Of a stretch of 64,000 nucleotides of DNA, positions 52,540-61,097 are shown one piece after another. The notes beneath the pieces were generated by a model. The model was not told the DNA's origin and did no database searches. It worked only from the letters and a program-made list of their open reading frames with translations. Positions within the stretch are counted from its first letter, which is position 1; every line of letters begins with the position of its first letter. Made by a program: the position numbers and the translations under genes. This DNA comes from CAZAZQ01 sp964489705 (GTDB lineage Bacteria > Zixibacteria > MSB-5A5 > GN15 > FEB-12): positions 62,001-126,000 of the forward strand of contig CAZAZQ010000003.1 in NCBI GenBank assembly GCA_964489705.1, written 5' to 3'.

Positions 52540-53541
52540 TTATTCGACTTCAAGAGGGGGCATACGGAGATATTCGGTCGCTTCAATTTTTCGTTTGATG
52601 TTGGCGTACCCGCGTTCCACCTGTTCTTCGGTAAGGTTGAGCACCTTGGCGACTTCCGCCGGAGGAATGTTGTGTTCCATGGCGTACCAGAGCATATCCA
52701 TGTGGTAAAAGTCCAGCCCGAAGAAGAACTCCGCCTGCGTGACTTCGGCGCTGTAGGTGTCGGTGGTGGGGGTACGCTTGATGATTTCTTCGGGAATGCC
52801 CAAGTATTCGGCGAGCTCGTATACTTGCACTTTGAACAGATGCGCAATCGGCTTGAGATCGGCGCCGCCGTCACCGTACTTGACGAAGAAGCCTTGGCTG
52901 TGTTCGTCCTTGTTGCCGGTTCCGACCACCGCCCAGTTACGTTTTTCGGCGTGGTAGTACAAGGTCGTCATTCGCAGCCGCTGCTTCAGGTTAGAAGCCG
53001 CTACGACTTGCAGGTAGACCGACACCGGCATCCGCTTGGTTTGAGATTTCCCGTCTTCATCTTCGATAGTCAAGGTGAAGAAGTTGAAAGATTCTTTTTC
53101 CAGGATGTTGGTCGGAATGGTGATTTTGCATTTATATTTGTCCGGCGTGTATTCGGGGAAAACCCGCTGGATGGCTTCATCCCGCCGGGGGTAACATTTC
53201 ATCCCTGCCAAGCCATCGGTGATATCCTCGACGACGGTTTCCACCCCGAATTTGTTCGCCAACTTAGTTGCCAGTTCTTTGCTTTCCGGGGAGGAATCCT
53301 TTTCCGGCATCATGACCCCAAGGACTCGTTCCGGTCCCAAGGCTTTGGCGCACAACGCCAGTACCACCGAGGAGTCGATTCCCCCGGAAATACCTACCAC
53401 TGCTCCCCGTTTTTTGAGGATGGTGGTAATCTGGTGTGTGATAGTCCGACAAAGCTCGTCCGTGACCTTTGCCGCATCGATTTTCAGGACATCTTTATGG
53501 AATTCCAAGGTTCGTTCCCTTTCTGATAAACTTCTTTGCAT
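52540..53541 (-). CDS. nadE: NAD+ synthetase (ammonia-dependent type)
   Basis: 333 residues. Adenylates nicotinate adenine dinucleotide and amidates it. The PP-loop is GISGGIDSSVVLALC near residue 51; no N-terminal nitrilase-type glutaminase is present, so ammonia is the expected donor. Other segments: VETVVEDI, VVGTGNKDEHSQGFFVKYGDGGADLKP with the family's Glu and Asp, and IKRTPTTD. The ATG at 53541 is the longest start; a TTG 12 codons later (before EFHKDVLK) has AAAGGGA upstream and is an alternative. Stands alone. Confidence 0.95.
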   Translation of the reverse strand: MQRSLSERERTLEFHKDVLKIDAAKVTDELCRTITHQITTILKKRGAVVGISGGIDSSVVLALCAKALGPERVLGVMMPEKDSSPESKELATKLANKFGVETVVEDITDGLAGMKCYPRRDEAIQRVFPEYTPDKYKCKITIPTNILEKESFNFFTLTIEDEDGKSQTKRMPVSVYLQVVAASNLKQRLRMTTLYYHAEKRNWAVVGTGNKDEHSQGFFVKYGDGGADLKPIAHLFKVQVYELAEYLGIPEEIIKRTPTTDTYSAEVTQAEFFFGLDFYHMDMLWYAMEHNIPPAEVAKVLNLTEEQVERGYANIKRKIEATEYLRMPPLEVE

Positions 53542-53651
53542 CCGTCGGTGTGTTTCCCGTCATACGGTGATATATTTCCCTATCCGTCATATCGGTTTAT
53601 TCGCCGTTTGCTTTAAGGCGGCGATATCTCGAAAATCCGCTCTTTTCCGGG

Positions 53652-54494
53652 TCAAAAAATCGCCTCATGGGGAAGGGGAGAGTAGGCGTAAAACAGCCTC
53701 ACCTGCCGTTTTTCCCCTTCCCCTTCGATTTTTTTGACATACAGCAGGGCGTTGGTTCCTTCCGGTGTCACCATATGTACCCAGTCGCCCGGCTTGATTG
53801 CCACCCTCTCTTGAGTCGGCGGAGTATCGTACCGAGCGAATTGTTCTTTTATCTCTTCAAATGTTCCCTTAAACGGCAACACGTGGAACTTGTTCTTTCT
53901 CAGAAATCCGTCGAGGCGGTTGGGAGAAGAAAGATAGTCGGTGCCGTTTTTGGAGAAGAAATACAGATCGTTTTCGAGATTGTCGGCTCGGACATACTCG
54001 TTTTTCTCGAAGGAAAAACCGTCATGCTCGGATTTGTAGCGGACGGACAATTCCATCTCCCCACGGGGACCGCAGACGGCGACCACTTCGTTGGTCGGTT
54101 TCGAAAGCGTCCGGTCAGGATTGACCACCCGGACGGAAACGTAGTATTTGACGCCGTTTTTCAAGCCGGTGGCTTCGAAATGTTCGAGGTTGTCTTCCGG
54201 GTTGGTGTCGCCGGGGAAGGGGGTAGGGTTGAACGGCTTGACGGAAGCGGGGAGCTCGGTACCGGGATACCGGCTTACCAACGGTTCGGTGCTGATGTAG
54301 ATGTTATATCCGCTCATGAGCCGAGAGCAGCGTTTTTTCCAGATGACGGTCATCTGTCGGTCGTTGACTTCCACCCGGGCGTCATAGGGATAACATTCGC
54401 CACGGGATTCCCAGCTCTCTTTTTTCGGGGCGCAGCTTGTCATAATCAGCAGAAGAGCTCCGCCGATGACTGCTGATATCTGTCGGTGTTTCAA
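53652..54494 (-). CDS. Lipoprotein with fibronectin type III-like domain
   Basis: 280 residues with TTG start and AAGGAG about 10 bases upstream. The lipobox LIMTSC places the acylated Cys at about residue 21. Residues 40-140 form an FN3-like domain (MTVIWKKRC, YNIYISTEP, GLKNGVKYYVSVRVVNPD). The C-terminal part (NGTDYLSSPNRLDGFLRKN, IKPGDWVHMVTPEGT) is unknown. Outer- or inner-membrane-anchored periplasmic protein of unknown function. Confidence 0.82.
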   Translation of the reverse strand: MKHRQISAVIGGALLLIMTSCAPKKESWESRGECYPYDARVEVNDRQMTVIWKKRCSRLMSGYNIYISTEPLVSRYPGTELPASVKPFNPTPFPGDTNPEDNLEHFEATGLKNGVKYYVSVRVVNPDRTLSKPTNEVVAVCGPRGEMELSVRYKSEHDGFSFEKNEYVRADNLENDLYFFSKNGTDYLSSPNRLDGFLRKNKFHVLPFKGTFEEIKEQFARYDTPPTQERVAIKPGDWVHMVTPEGTNALLYVKKIEGEGEKRQVRLFYAYSPLPHEAIF

Positions 54495-54764
54495 AATTCA
54501 ACAAACTCCTTATCTTTCGGTATACCGTTTGCCGGATACGGTGCCGACATCGGCGCCGAAAAGATATGACGGTGCGCCGGTTTTTACAAGCGGAGAATTT
54601 CTCTTTTCCGTCGACGGCGGAAAACCCAAAAACCCCTTCCAGCCCGCCTTTTCCTTTGGTGAAGAAAATCCTCAAGGTTGTTTCCGAGCGGGTCGACATA
54701 AGATAGGTACACCCAAATAACTTTTTCTGCGACCTTCGTGCAGAGAGATAGAGGAGAGAAACGT

Positions 54765-55181
54765 ATGTACGATCCAAATTATCAGGCAACCGGTTTTGGG
54801 GTGGCGACCTGGTTATTTTTTATCGGGCTTTATGTGTTTGTTTCTTTCAGCTTGTACAAAATTGCGCAAAAGACCGGTCCGCGCGAGGATGCGTGGTGGT
54901 CTTTTATCCCGATTCTCAACACGGTGCTGATGATTAAGATGGCGGGCAGACCGTTGTATTGGTTTTTATTTTTGCTGATTCCCTTTGTCAACCTGATTGC
55001 CATTGTCGTCTTATGGGTTGATATCGCCCGAGCCTGCCGTCAATCCCCTCTCTGGGGTGTTCTCGCCGTGATTCCGATTATCAATTTGTTTGCTATCGCG
55101 ATGCTCGCCTTTACCAAGCCTCCGGCACCGCGACATTTTTCTTCATCGGCGCCTCCGCGCCAACCGACGAAAGTCGGCTGA
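54765..55181 (+). CDS. DUF5684 small membrane protein
   Basis: 138 residues from the ATG at 54765 (GAGGAGAG about 6 bases upstream; an earlier ATG at 54738 is less likely). Three hydrophobic segments: VATWLFFIGLYVFVSFSLYKIA, LYWFLFLLIPFVNLIAIVVLWV and LWGVLAVIPIINLFAIAMLAF. The signature PREDAWWSFIPILNTVLMIKMAGRP with repeated FIP.LN / IP.IN is that of DUF5684 proteins (signal-peptidase-I-associated membrane domain). Function unknown. A hairpin terminator follows. Confidence 0.85.
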   Translation: MYDPNYQATGFGVATWLFFIGLYVFVSFSLYKIAQKTGPREDAWWSFIPILNTVLMIKMAGRPLYWFLFLLIPFVNLIAIVVLWVDIARACRQSPLWGVLAVIPIINLFAIAMLAFTKPPAPRHFSSSAPPRQPTKVG

Positions 55182-55187
55182 TAAGGC

Positions 55188-55226
55188 AAGCGGGGACAGC
55201 TCATGGCAAGCCGTCCCCGCTTTTTC
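55188..55226 (+). terminator. Terminator of the DUF5684 gene
   Basis: 10-bp stem AAGCGGGGAC / GTCCCCGCTT followed by TTTTCT. Confidence 0.85.
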
Positions 55227-55277
55227 TATAAACGGAGTGAGGAGTCTGTCTTTCTTTTTTTCCGTTCTCCTACTTCT

Positions 55278-57431
55278 CTACTGAGTCAACTCATCAAGCT
55301 GACGTCGAAACTCATCAATCGTAGTCACCGGCAGTTGACAGGCTGAATTCCGGCAGAGATACACCCGCAACCCGTCCGGCGGAATTTCCCGCCGACCTTC
55401 AAACAACGGCAGGGGTTCTTCGCCGGTGATACTCGTTGCAATTAAGGCGTCCGGCAGGTAGCGCCGGTAAAGCTCCGCCAACATTTCTTCTCGTTTGGTG
55501 CCGCCGCCGACCATCACGATTTCGATTTTATCGCTTTTCAGATAATCCCATGCCGCGACGGCGGTCACCATCCCGTGTGGGTAGGCAACAATTTTCCCCG
55601 CCAGAGCAGTGAGCGCCAGCTCAGCTTTTTCATGATAGTTCTTGTTCTCCGTCAGTCGCGACATTTTCAAAAGATTCATTATCATCACCGAGCCGGGAGC
55701 GGGAAGAGCGCCGTCGGTTTCGTTTTGCGGACGAAACACCAAGTCGCTCTGGTTATCCGGTCGGAGGTAAAACCGTCCCTGCTCGTCAAGAAACAATGCA
55801 AGGGCGATATCGAGAAGAGTGGAAGCAAATTCAAGCCAGCGATAATTGTTTCCGGTATCGGTTTCGTACAAATCAAGCAAGCCCTGTATCAGGTAGGCGT
55901 AGTCTTCCAAGAAATCTCCACCGATGTGTTGCCCCTCTCGATAGGAGTGGGTCAAATGCCCGTCGTTATATAAGGTCTTTTGAATAAACGAGGCGTTTTT
56001 CACCGCTGCACTCAGATAGCGCACGTCACCCGTGACCTGATACCCTTGGCACAAGGCAGAGAGCGCTAAGCCGTTCCATGAGGTGAGGATTTTATCGTCG
56101 GTTGCCGGGCGGATACGCCGGGAGCGGACGTCGAAAAGCTTTTGCCTGCTTTCATCGAGGTATTTCTCAAGATTTTCTGGGTTGAAGGTACGGCGGAGTT
56201 TTTCCGAGTCGGCATTGACATAAAGGATATTTTTCCCTTCAAAATTGCCGTGGGAGGAAATATGGTAGTAGCGGCAAGAGAGTCCCGCTTGGTCCTTTCC
56301 CAAGATAGATTCCACTTCCTGCTTTTCCCAAAGGTAGAATTTCCCCTCTTCTCCTTCGCTGTCGGCATCGAGGGAAGCATAAAAACCCCCGCTGGTGTCG
56401 GTCATTTCCCGCAGCACCAAATCGAGGGTTTCTCGGATGACCTTTCTATAAAACTCATCACGGGTCAGTCGGTAGACTTCGGCATAAACCGGCACCAACA
56501 GAGCGTTGTCGTAAAGCATCTTTTCGAAGTGCGGCACCCGCCATTGGGCGTCGGTAGAATAACGAGCGAAACCGCCGCCGATGTGATCATAAATCCCACC
56601 ATGCGCCATGGCGCGGAGGGCGTGCTCGGCAGCTTGTAAGTAAGAACTGTCTTTTGTTTTGTAATAATGGCGAAGGAAGGAAGAAAGCTCACGGGCATGG
56701 GGGAATTTGGGAGCATCGCCGAATCCGCCGTTGACATGGTCAACATTCTGCATCAAGGCACGAGCGGTTTTTTCCACAATGTCGTCGGGAAGCGGTGATG
56801 AGGGTAGGTGAGACATCGCCCGCTCGAGCACTTGCTTATAGATGCTTTCCGCCGATTCTTGCAACGCTTGTTTGTCTTCACGGTAGGCACGAGCGATTTC
56901 CGTAATGATGCTCATAAAGCCGGGTCTTCCATAGCGATTATCGGGGGGAAAGTAAGTACCGGCAAAGAACGGCTTCAAATCGGGAGTCAGAAACACTGAC
57001 ATTGGCCAACCGCCCCGCCCGGTCATGGCGGTCGTGAACGACATGTATATTTCGTCAAGGTCGGGACGTTGCTCTCGGTCTACTTTGATACAGACAAAAT
57101 ACTTGTTAAGCACCTCGGCGACGGCTTCGTTTTCGAAAGACTCTTTTTCCATGACATGGCACCAGTGACACGCGGCGTAGCCGATAGAAAGAAAAATCGG
57201 CTTGTCTTCTTTTCGGGCTTTCGCCAGCGCTTCATCGCCCCACGGGTACCAGTCGACCGGATTGTGGGCATGGGAAAGCAGATACGGTGAGCTTTCACCG
57301 GCGAGGTGGTTGGTATATTTTTTTGAGAGGGGGGCAGTGTTTTCCATGGTGTTATCTCTCTCGGCGGAGTAAATCATGCCGCTGGTAATAAGAACAGCAA
57401 CAACGGTAATGAAAAACAATGTTTTCTTCAT
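55278..57431 (-). CDS. Exported thioredoxin-domain protein, DUF255 (YyaL/SSP411 family)
   Basis: 717 residues. The N-terminal thioredoxin-like DUF255 domain has HLAGESSPYLLSHAHNPVDW, GYAACHWCHVM (CxxC redox motif) and GGWPMSVFLTPD. A six-hairpin glycosidase-like barrel follows (~200-610: GGIYDHIGGGFARYSTD, WRVPHFEKMLYDNALL, FYASLDADSEGEEGKFY). It carries an N-terminal signal-like helix (MKKTLFFITVVAVLITSGMIYS), unlike many family members that are cytosolic, so it should act outside the cytoplasm. The family's substrate is unknown. Confidence 0.94.
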   Translation of the reverse strand: MKKTLFFITVVAVLITSGMIYSAERDNTMENTAPLSKKYTNHLAGESSPYLLSHAHNPVDWYPWGDEALAKARKEDKPIFLSIGYAACHWCHVMEKESFENEAVAEVLNKYFVCIKVDREQRPDLDEIYMSFTTAMTGRGGWPMSVFLTPDLKPFFAGTYFPPDNRYGRPGFMSIITEIARAYREDKQALQESAESIYKQVLERAMSHLPSSPLPDDIVEKTARALMQNVDHVNGGFGDAPKFPHARELSSFLRHYYKTKDSSYLQAAEHALRAMAHGGIYDHIGGGFARYSTDAQWRVPHFEKMLYDNALLVPVYAEVYRLTRDEFYRKVIRETLDLVLREMTDTSGGFYASLDADSEGEEGKFYLWEKQEVESILGKDQAGLSCRYYHISSHGNFEGKNILYVNADSEKLRRTFNPENLEKYLDESRQKLFDVRSRRIRPATDDKILTSWNGLALSALCQGYQVTGDVRYLSAAVKNASFIQKTLYNDGHLTHSYREGQHIGGDFLEDYAYLIQGLLDLYETDTGNNYRWLEFASTLLDIALALFLDEQGRFYLRPDNQSDLVFRPQNETDGALPAPGSVMIMNLLKMSRLTENKNYHEKAELALTALAGKIVAYPHGMVTAVAAWDYLKSDKIEIVMVGGGTKREEMLAELYRRYLPDALIATSITGEEPLPLFEGRREIPPDGLRVYLCRNSACQLPVTTIDEFRRQLDELTQ

Positions 57432-57477
57432 ACGACGTAGTCAAGGCATGATTCGTTTGGTTCTCCTGTTTGTTGAA

Positions 57478-57506
57478 GAGGGAGAGGTATGGTGAACCTC
57501 TCCCTC
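57478..57506 (-). terminator. Hairpin downstream of the Cys-rich exported protein
   Basis: 11-bp stem GAGGGAGAGGT / ACCTCTCCCTC with loop ATGGTGA, 45 bp past the stop of the 57976 gene. No strong T-run, so it may slow rather than stop transcription into the DUF255 gene. Confidence 0.5.
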
Positions 57507-57550
57507 GAATAAGGAGATTGCAGGGTGCTGTGTACTAAGTCGCTTTTCCG

Positions 57551-57976
57551 TTATTTCATCCCTGACTTCTTAAACGGGCAATTGTCCATCGACTTACAGT
57601 GATTGCACCAGCCCATTTTCTTGCCGTCGACGGTGAACGTTTCCACGTCCAGCATGTCCGCATCGGCAAAGAAGGTGCCTTCCACCGCGATGGTTTTCCC
57701 GCGGTACTTTTTCCCTGAGATAAGCCCCTCGGAAAATTTGTTTTCCAAGAAGTTAATGTATCTTCCGTCCGCCGTTTTCAGGGCGTATGTATGGCCATAC
57801 GCGGAGCACATGGCGTTAGCACCTTCGGTTTTTTTCAGGTCACACCCCAAGCAGACCAACGTGCCGCTGAAGGTGGCGTGTTTCTCCTTGTGAACCGGTT
57901 GATCGGTTCCCGCTGTGAGCGTCCCTGCTGAGAGTATCAACACTGCTACGAGGATTGAAAGGGTTTTCTGAAACAT
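57551..57976 (-). CDS. Small exported cysteine-rich protein, probably metal-binding
   Basis: 141 residues from the ATG at 57976 (GGAGAA five bases upstream; the frame extends to 57988). Signal peptide LSILVAVLILSAGTLTAG. The mature part has three Cys groups: LVCLGCDLKK, AMCSAYGH and WCNHCKSMDNCPF, around a beta-barrel-like core (GKKYRGKTIAVEGTFF, MLDVETFTVDG). Paired CxxC motifs in an exported protein suggest a metal, heme or disulfide site. It lies directly upstream of the thioredoxin-domain gene on the same strand. No family recognised. Confidence 0.82.
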   Translation of the reverse strand: MFQKTLSILVAVLILSAGTLTAGTDQPVHKEKHATFSGTLVCLGCDLKKTEGANAMCSAYGHTYALKTADGRYINFLENKFSEGLISGKKYRGKTIAVEGTFFADADMLDVETFTVDGKKMGWCNHCKSMDNCPFKKSGMK

Positions 57977-58196
57977 GAGTTTCTCCAATGTAAAAAGTCT
58001 TGTTCTTTCCTTGTCTTATCTTCTGCAACACCGGGTGGAAAGAAAATGTTCCAGATATTTTAGACCTTATTAGACCATAATAGCCAATAAGGAAAACCCC
58101 TTGAAAGACGGGAGATTATCTTCTAATTGACATTCCTTTCAGGAAAAGAAAGGTACTAAGAACAGCAGCAGTAACGGCTTGCCCTTTTTCCGGGAC

Positions 58197-59561
58197 TTAG
58201 GAAATATCGAAAATCTTTCCGGGGTTGAGGATGTTCTGCGGGTCGAACTGTTTTTTTATCTTTCGCATCAGCTCCACCGAGGCGCCGTGTTCGAGTGCGA
58301 AGAGATTTTTGTGCCCCAGCCCGATACCGTGCTCTCCGGAAATGGTGCCGTCCAGTTCGAGGGTCTTGCGGATAATTTTGTCGTTGAGCTCAAGCGCCGT
58401 CTTCCATTCTTGTTTGTTTTCCCGCCGGGCTAACATCAGAGCATGAAGCAGCCCCATGCCGACATGCCCGAAGGTGTGCATCATGATTCCGGCTTCTTCA
58501 CCAAGCTGATGACAGTATGCCACCATCTCCGGCAGATGGGAGATGGGGAAGGCGACATCGTTGCGCACGATGCTATATCCCGGCTGGCGGTACTTGATGG
58601 CGTCGGTCACGTAGTGACGGATTTCCCACGGATTTTGTCCGTCGGCAAGACTCAGTCGCTCCCCGCCCAGTTCGGTGCAGATTGTTTCCGCCAGCTCGGC
58701 ATTGGAATCCAGCACCGCTTTGGGTCCATGAAATTCGAGGAAAAGGCACGGTGCTTCCTTGAGGTTGTATTCTTTCAAACGATTGAGAGCTTGGATGACG
58801 TTGCGGTCAAGGAACTCCACCGCCGCCAAATCCAGCCCGTATTTCATCATTTCCGAGACCGCCTTGGCGGCGTCGACGTCGCTGCCGAACATAAAGGCGT
58901 CCTGCCGCCGTCCCTCCGGCAGCCCGGCAAGTTTGAGCGTGACGGCGGAAATGACCGCCAAGGTTCCTTCCGAGCCGGCGATGAGGTCGACGAGGTTATA
59001 GCCGCTTGAGCGTTTGGTGGCGCGGTTGCCGATAGTTATGATTTCGCCGGTGCCGGTGATGATTTCCAACTGGAGCACATAGTCCCGCGTGCCGCCGTAC
59101 TTGACCGAATAGATGCCGCTGGCGTTCGTGGAGACCATCCCGCCGATGGTGGCGATGTCTCCCGAGCCGCCGGGGGAAGGGGGGAAGAAAAGCCCATCCC
59201 GCTTGAGGCGGTTGTTCAGGTCGTCATAAATAATGCCCGGCTCGACGCGTACCTGCAAATCATTCTGCCAATAGTCGAGAATCTTGGTCATGCGGCTGAG
59301 ATCGAGCACGATGCCGTCGGCGAGAGGAATGGTCGAGCCTTCGAGAGCGCTGCCAGCTCCGCGGGTGGTGATGGGGGTGTTCGTTTCCAAGCAGGCTTTG
59401 ATGATGCGGCTTATTTCCTCGGCATTTTCCGCCCAGACCACAGCGCGTGGCGTCACCGGCTCGAGCGTCGATTCGTCCTTCGCCACCACCGCCAACTGCT
59501 CCGGGTGCGTCGACACCCGCTCCGGAGGCAGAATCTGAGAGAGCTTTTCAAGGATAGACAT
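58197..59561 (-). CDS. glcD: FAD-linked oxidase, GlcD / D-lactate dehydrogenase family
   Basis: 454 residues. FAD-binding domain 4 (about 35-215): PRAVVWAENAEEIS, TPITTRGAGSALEGSTIP, PPSPGGSGDIATIGGMVSTNASG and DLIAGSEGTLAVI. C-terminal oxidase domain (~220-454) ends with HTFGHVGMGLLHALM and DGTISGEHGIGLGHK, the GlcD signature. It oxidises glycolate, D-lactate or a similar 2-hydroxyacid. The usual GlcE/GlcF partners are absent here. It starts 3 bp after the peptidase gene. Confidence 0.93.
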   Translation of the reverse strand: MSILEKLSQILPPERVSTHPEQLAVVAKDESTLEPVTPRAVVWAENAEEISRIIKACLETNTPITTRGAGSALEGSTIPLADGIVLDLSRMTKILDYWQNDLQVRVEPGIIYDDLNNRLKRDGLFFPPSPGGSGDIATIGGMVSTNASGIYSVKYGGTRDYVLQLEIITGTGEIITIGNRATKRSSGYNLVDLIAGSEGTLAVISAVTLKLAGLPEGRRQDAFMFGSDVDAAKAVSEMMKYGLDLAAVEFLDRNVIQALNRLKEYNLKEAPCLFLEFHGPKAVLDSNAELAETICTELGGERLSLADGQNPWEIRHYVTDAIKYRQPGYSIVRNDVAFPISHLPEMVAYCHQLGEEAGIMMHTFGHVGMGLLHALMLARRENKQEWKTALELNDKIIRKTLELDGTISGEHGIGLGHKNLFALEHGASVELMRKIKKQFDPQNILNPGKIFDIS

Positions 59562-59564
59562 GCT

Positions 59565-60977
59565 TTACCGTTCCAACCTCTTCATTGCTTTCCAGAAGGG
59601 GTCCCAGACGGGGAGGACGATGGGTGGTTCTTTCAGGCTGGCTTGGTCGTCCAAATCAAGGAGAGCTTTGTCTATAACGGCAACGTACACATACTCGTTG
59701 AACCAGTCGTCATACATGTACCAATACCCGTTATCGCCCTTCTTGGTGCCCCAACTGTTTTCCACCAGCCACTTAACGGGGTAGCCGTCCGAGGCCGTGT
59801 CCACCCCCAGCAGTACCATGGCGTGCGTCGGGTAGCTGTCGAGATAGTTTATCCTGTCGGCTTTGGAGATGGAAAAATCGATGTTGAAAGTGGCTTCATA
59901 ATCGTAGATGTCGGTGGCGAGTATGCCGGAGTCGCGATAGTGTTCCTTCCCGACGTCGCAGGCGAACCAGACCGCCTGGCTGTCCAGCAACGCTTTCAGG
60001 CAGTAGTGTTTGATTTTCTCGATGGGGAGGTTCAAAAGGGTGAGGTCGGAACGATCCGCCATATTGCGGCTGGATTCGATTTGGTAGAGCTGTCCGTATT
60101 TTTTATTCGGGTTGTGCATGAGAACGACATACTCCGGCATCTCGGACGCCAAAAATTCTTCGTAAAAAGTATGCGGGGTGTATGTTTTCGGAGGGGTGAG
60201 GGTGGAGTCTTTGTCCTCATAGCGAAAGACGAAAGTGTCCGGCGGTTGCCCGTAAGCATACACCAACATCGCGTAAACGTCACTGAGCACACTTTCTTTA
60301 TAGCTGCGAAGCTCGTCGAGATTTTTCCCCTGAGCATGCCGGCGACGAATCTCGGCGGCGGCAGCACGGAGCTTGCGGTTAATCAGCTCGTTGATAACGC
60401 CCGTGGAGGTCGATTGCTTGGTTTCCGGCATTGCCGAGAGGGGCACGATGCCGTACTTTTCAATCAGGTCGGTAACGTAGCTCCACCACCCCCCGTCGCC
60501 GAAAGGATTGTCCAGGATATTTTCCAGTTTGCGGTCGGTGATGATACGGTCGCGTAAGTCGATGATTTCTTCCAAGAAGAGGTTGGCTTTTTCCATCTTG
60601 TCCCAAAAGGTCAAGTACGGTTCCGACAACTCGAACTTCGAGAGGTTAAGCTTTTTCATGAGAGTCGGATTGAAAACGTTCAGTCCGGCGAACAGCCAGC
60701 ACCGCCCGGAACTTTTTTGGTTGGTGATGCCGCTCTTTTCAAGTGTGTGGGCGAAAAATTTATTGTGAGCCACGAGCTTTTCGCGATTGAGGGAGATATT
60801 GCGGATGTTGTTGTTGGTAACGGCATTAATCAGGTATCGCGTATCGCCGCGACTGTCGAAGCGGGTTTCGATGCGACGTATCATCTCGGGGGTGAGCCCG
60901 GATGCCGGGTCGCTTGATGAAAACACAATTGGGTACGTCGTGATGATAAGCAGAAGAGTAAGCACAAAGCTTCGCAT
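59565..60977 (-). CDS. Exported C1-family cysteine peptidase (bleomycin hydrolase / PepC-like)
   Basis: 470 residues from the ATG at 60977, preceded by AAGGAGA (the frame extends to 61004). An N-terminal signal peptide (MRSFVLTLLLIITTYPIVFSSS) is unusual for this normally cytosolic family. The catalytic Cys93 is in QKSSGRCWLFAGLN; the His is in PTHAMVLLGVD and the Asn in WLVENSWGTKKGDNG. Length and motif spacing match aminopeptidase C. It probably trims peptides in the periplasm or is lipid-free secreted. Cotranscribed with glcD. Confidence 0.92.
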   Translation of the reverse strand: MRSFVLTLLLIITTYPIVFSSSDPASGLTPEMIRRIETRFDSRGDTRYLINAVTNNNIRNISLNREKLVAHNKFFAHTLEKSGITNQKSSGRCWLFAGLNVFNPTLMKKLNLSKFELSEPYLTFWDKMEKANLFLEEIIDLRDRIITDRKLENILDNPFGDGGWWSYVTDLIEKYGIVPLSAMPETKQSTSTGVINELINRKLRAAAAEIRRRHAQGKNLDELRSYKESVLSDVYAMLVYAYGQPPDTFVFRYEDKDSTLTPPKTYTPHTFYEEFLASEMPEYVVLMHNPNKKYGQLYQIESSRNMADRSDLTLLNLPIEKIKHYCLKALLDSQAVWFACDVGKEHYRDSGILATDIYDYEATFNIDFSISKADRINYLDSYPTHAMVLLGVDTASDGYPVKWLVENSWGTKKGDNGYWYMYDDWFNEYVYVAVIDKALLDLDDQASLKEPPIVLPVWDPFWKAMKRLER

Positions 60978-61097
60978 TGAAATTTCTCCTTTATGGTGAG
61001 TCAAGGATGTTCATCTTCCCGCGGTAAGGTGGGTTCGACTTTCCTTTGGAATGTATTTTCATACCATTCCCTTTTTCTCTCTGCTGTTTTCTGTCTC

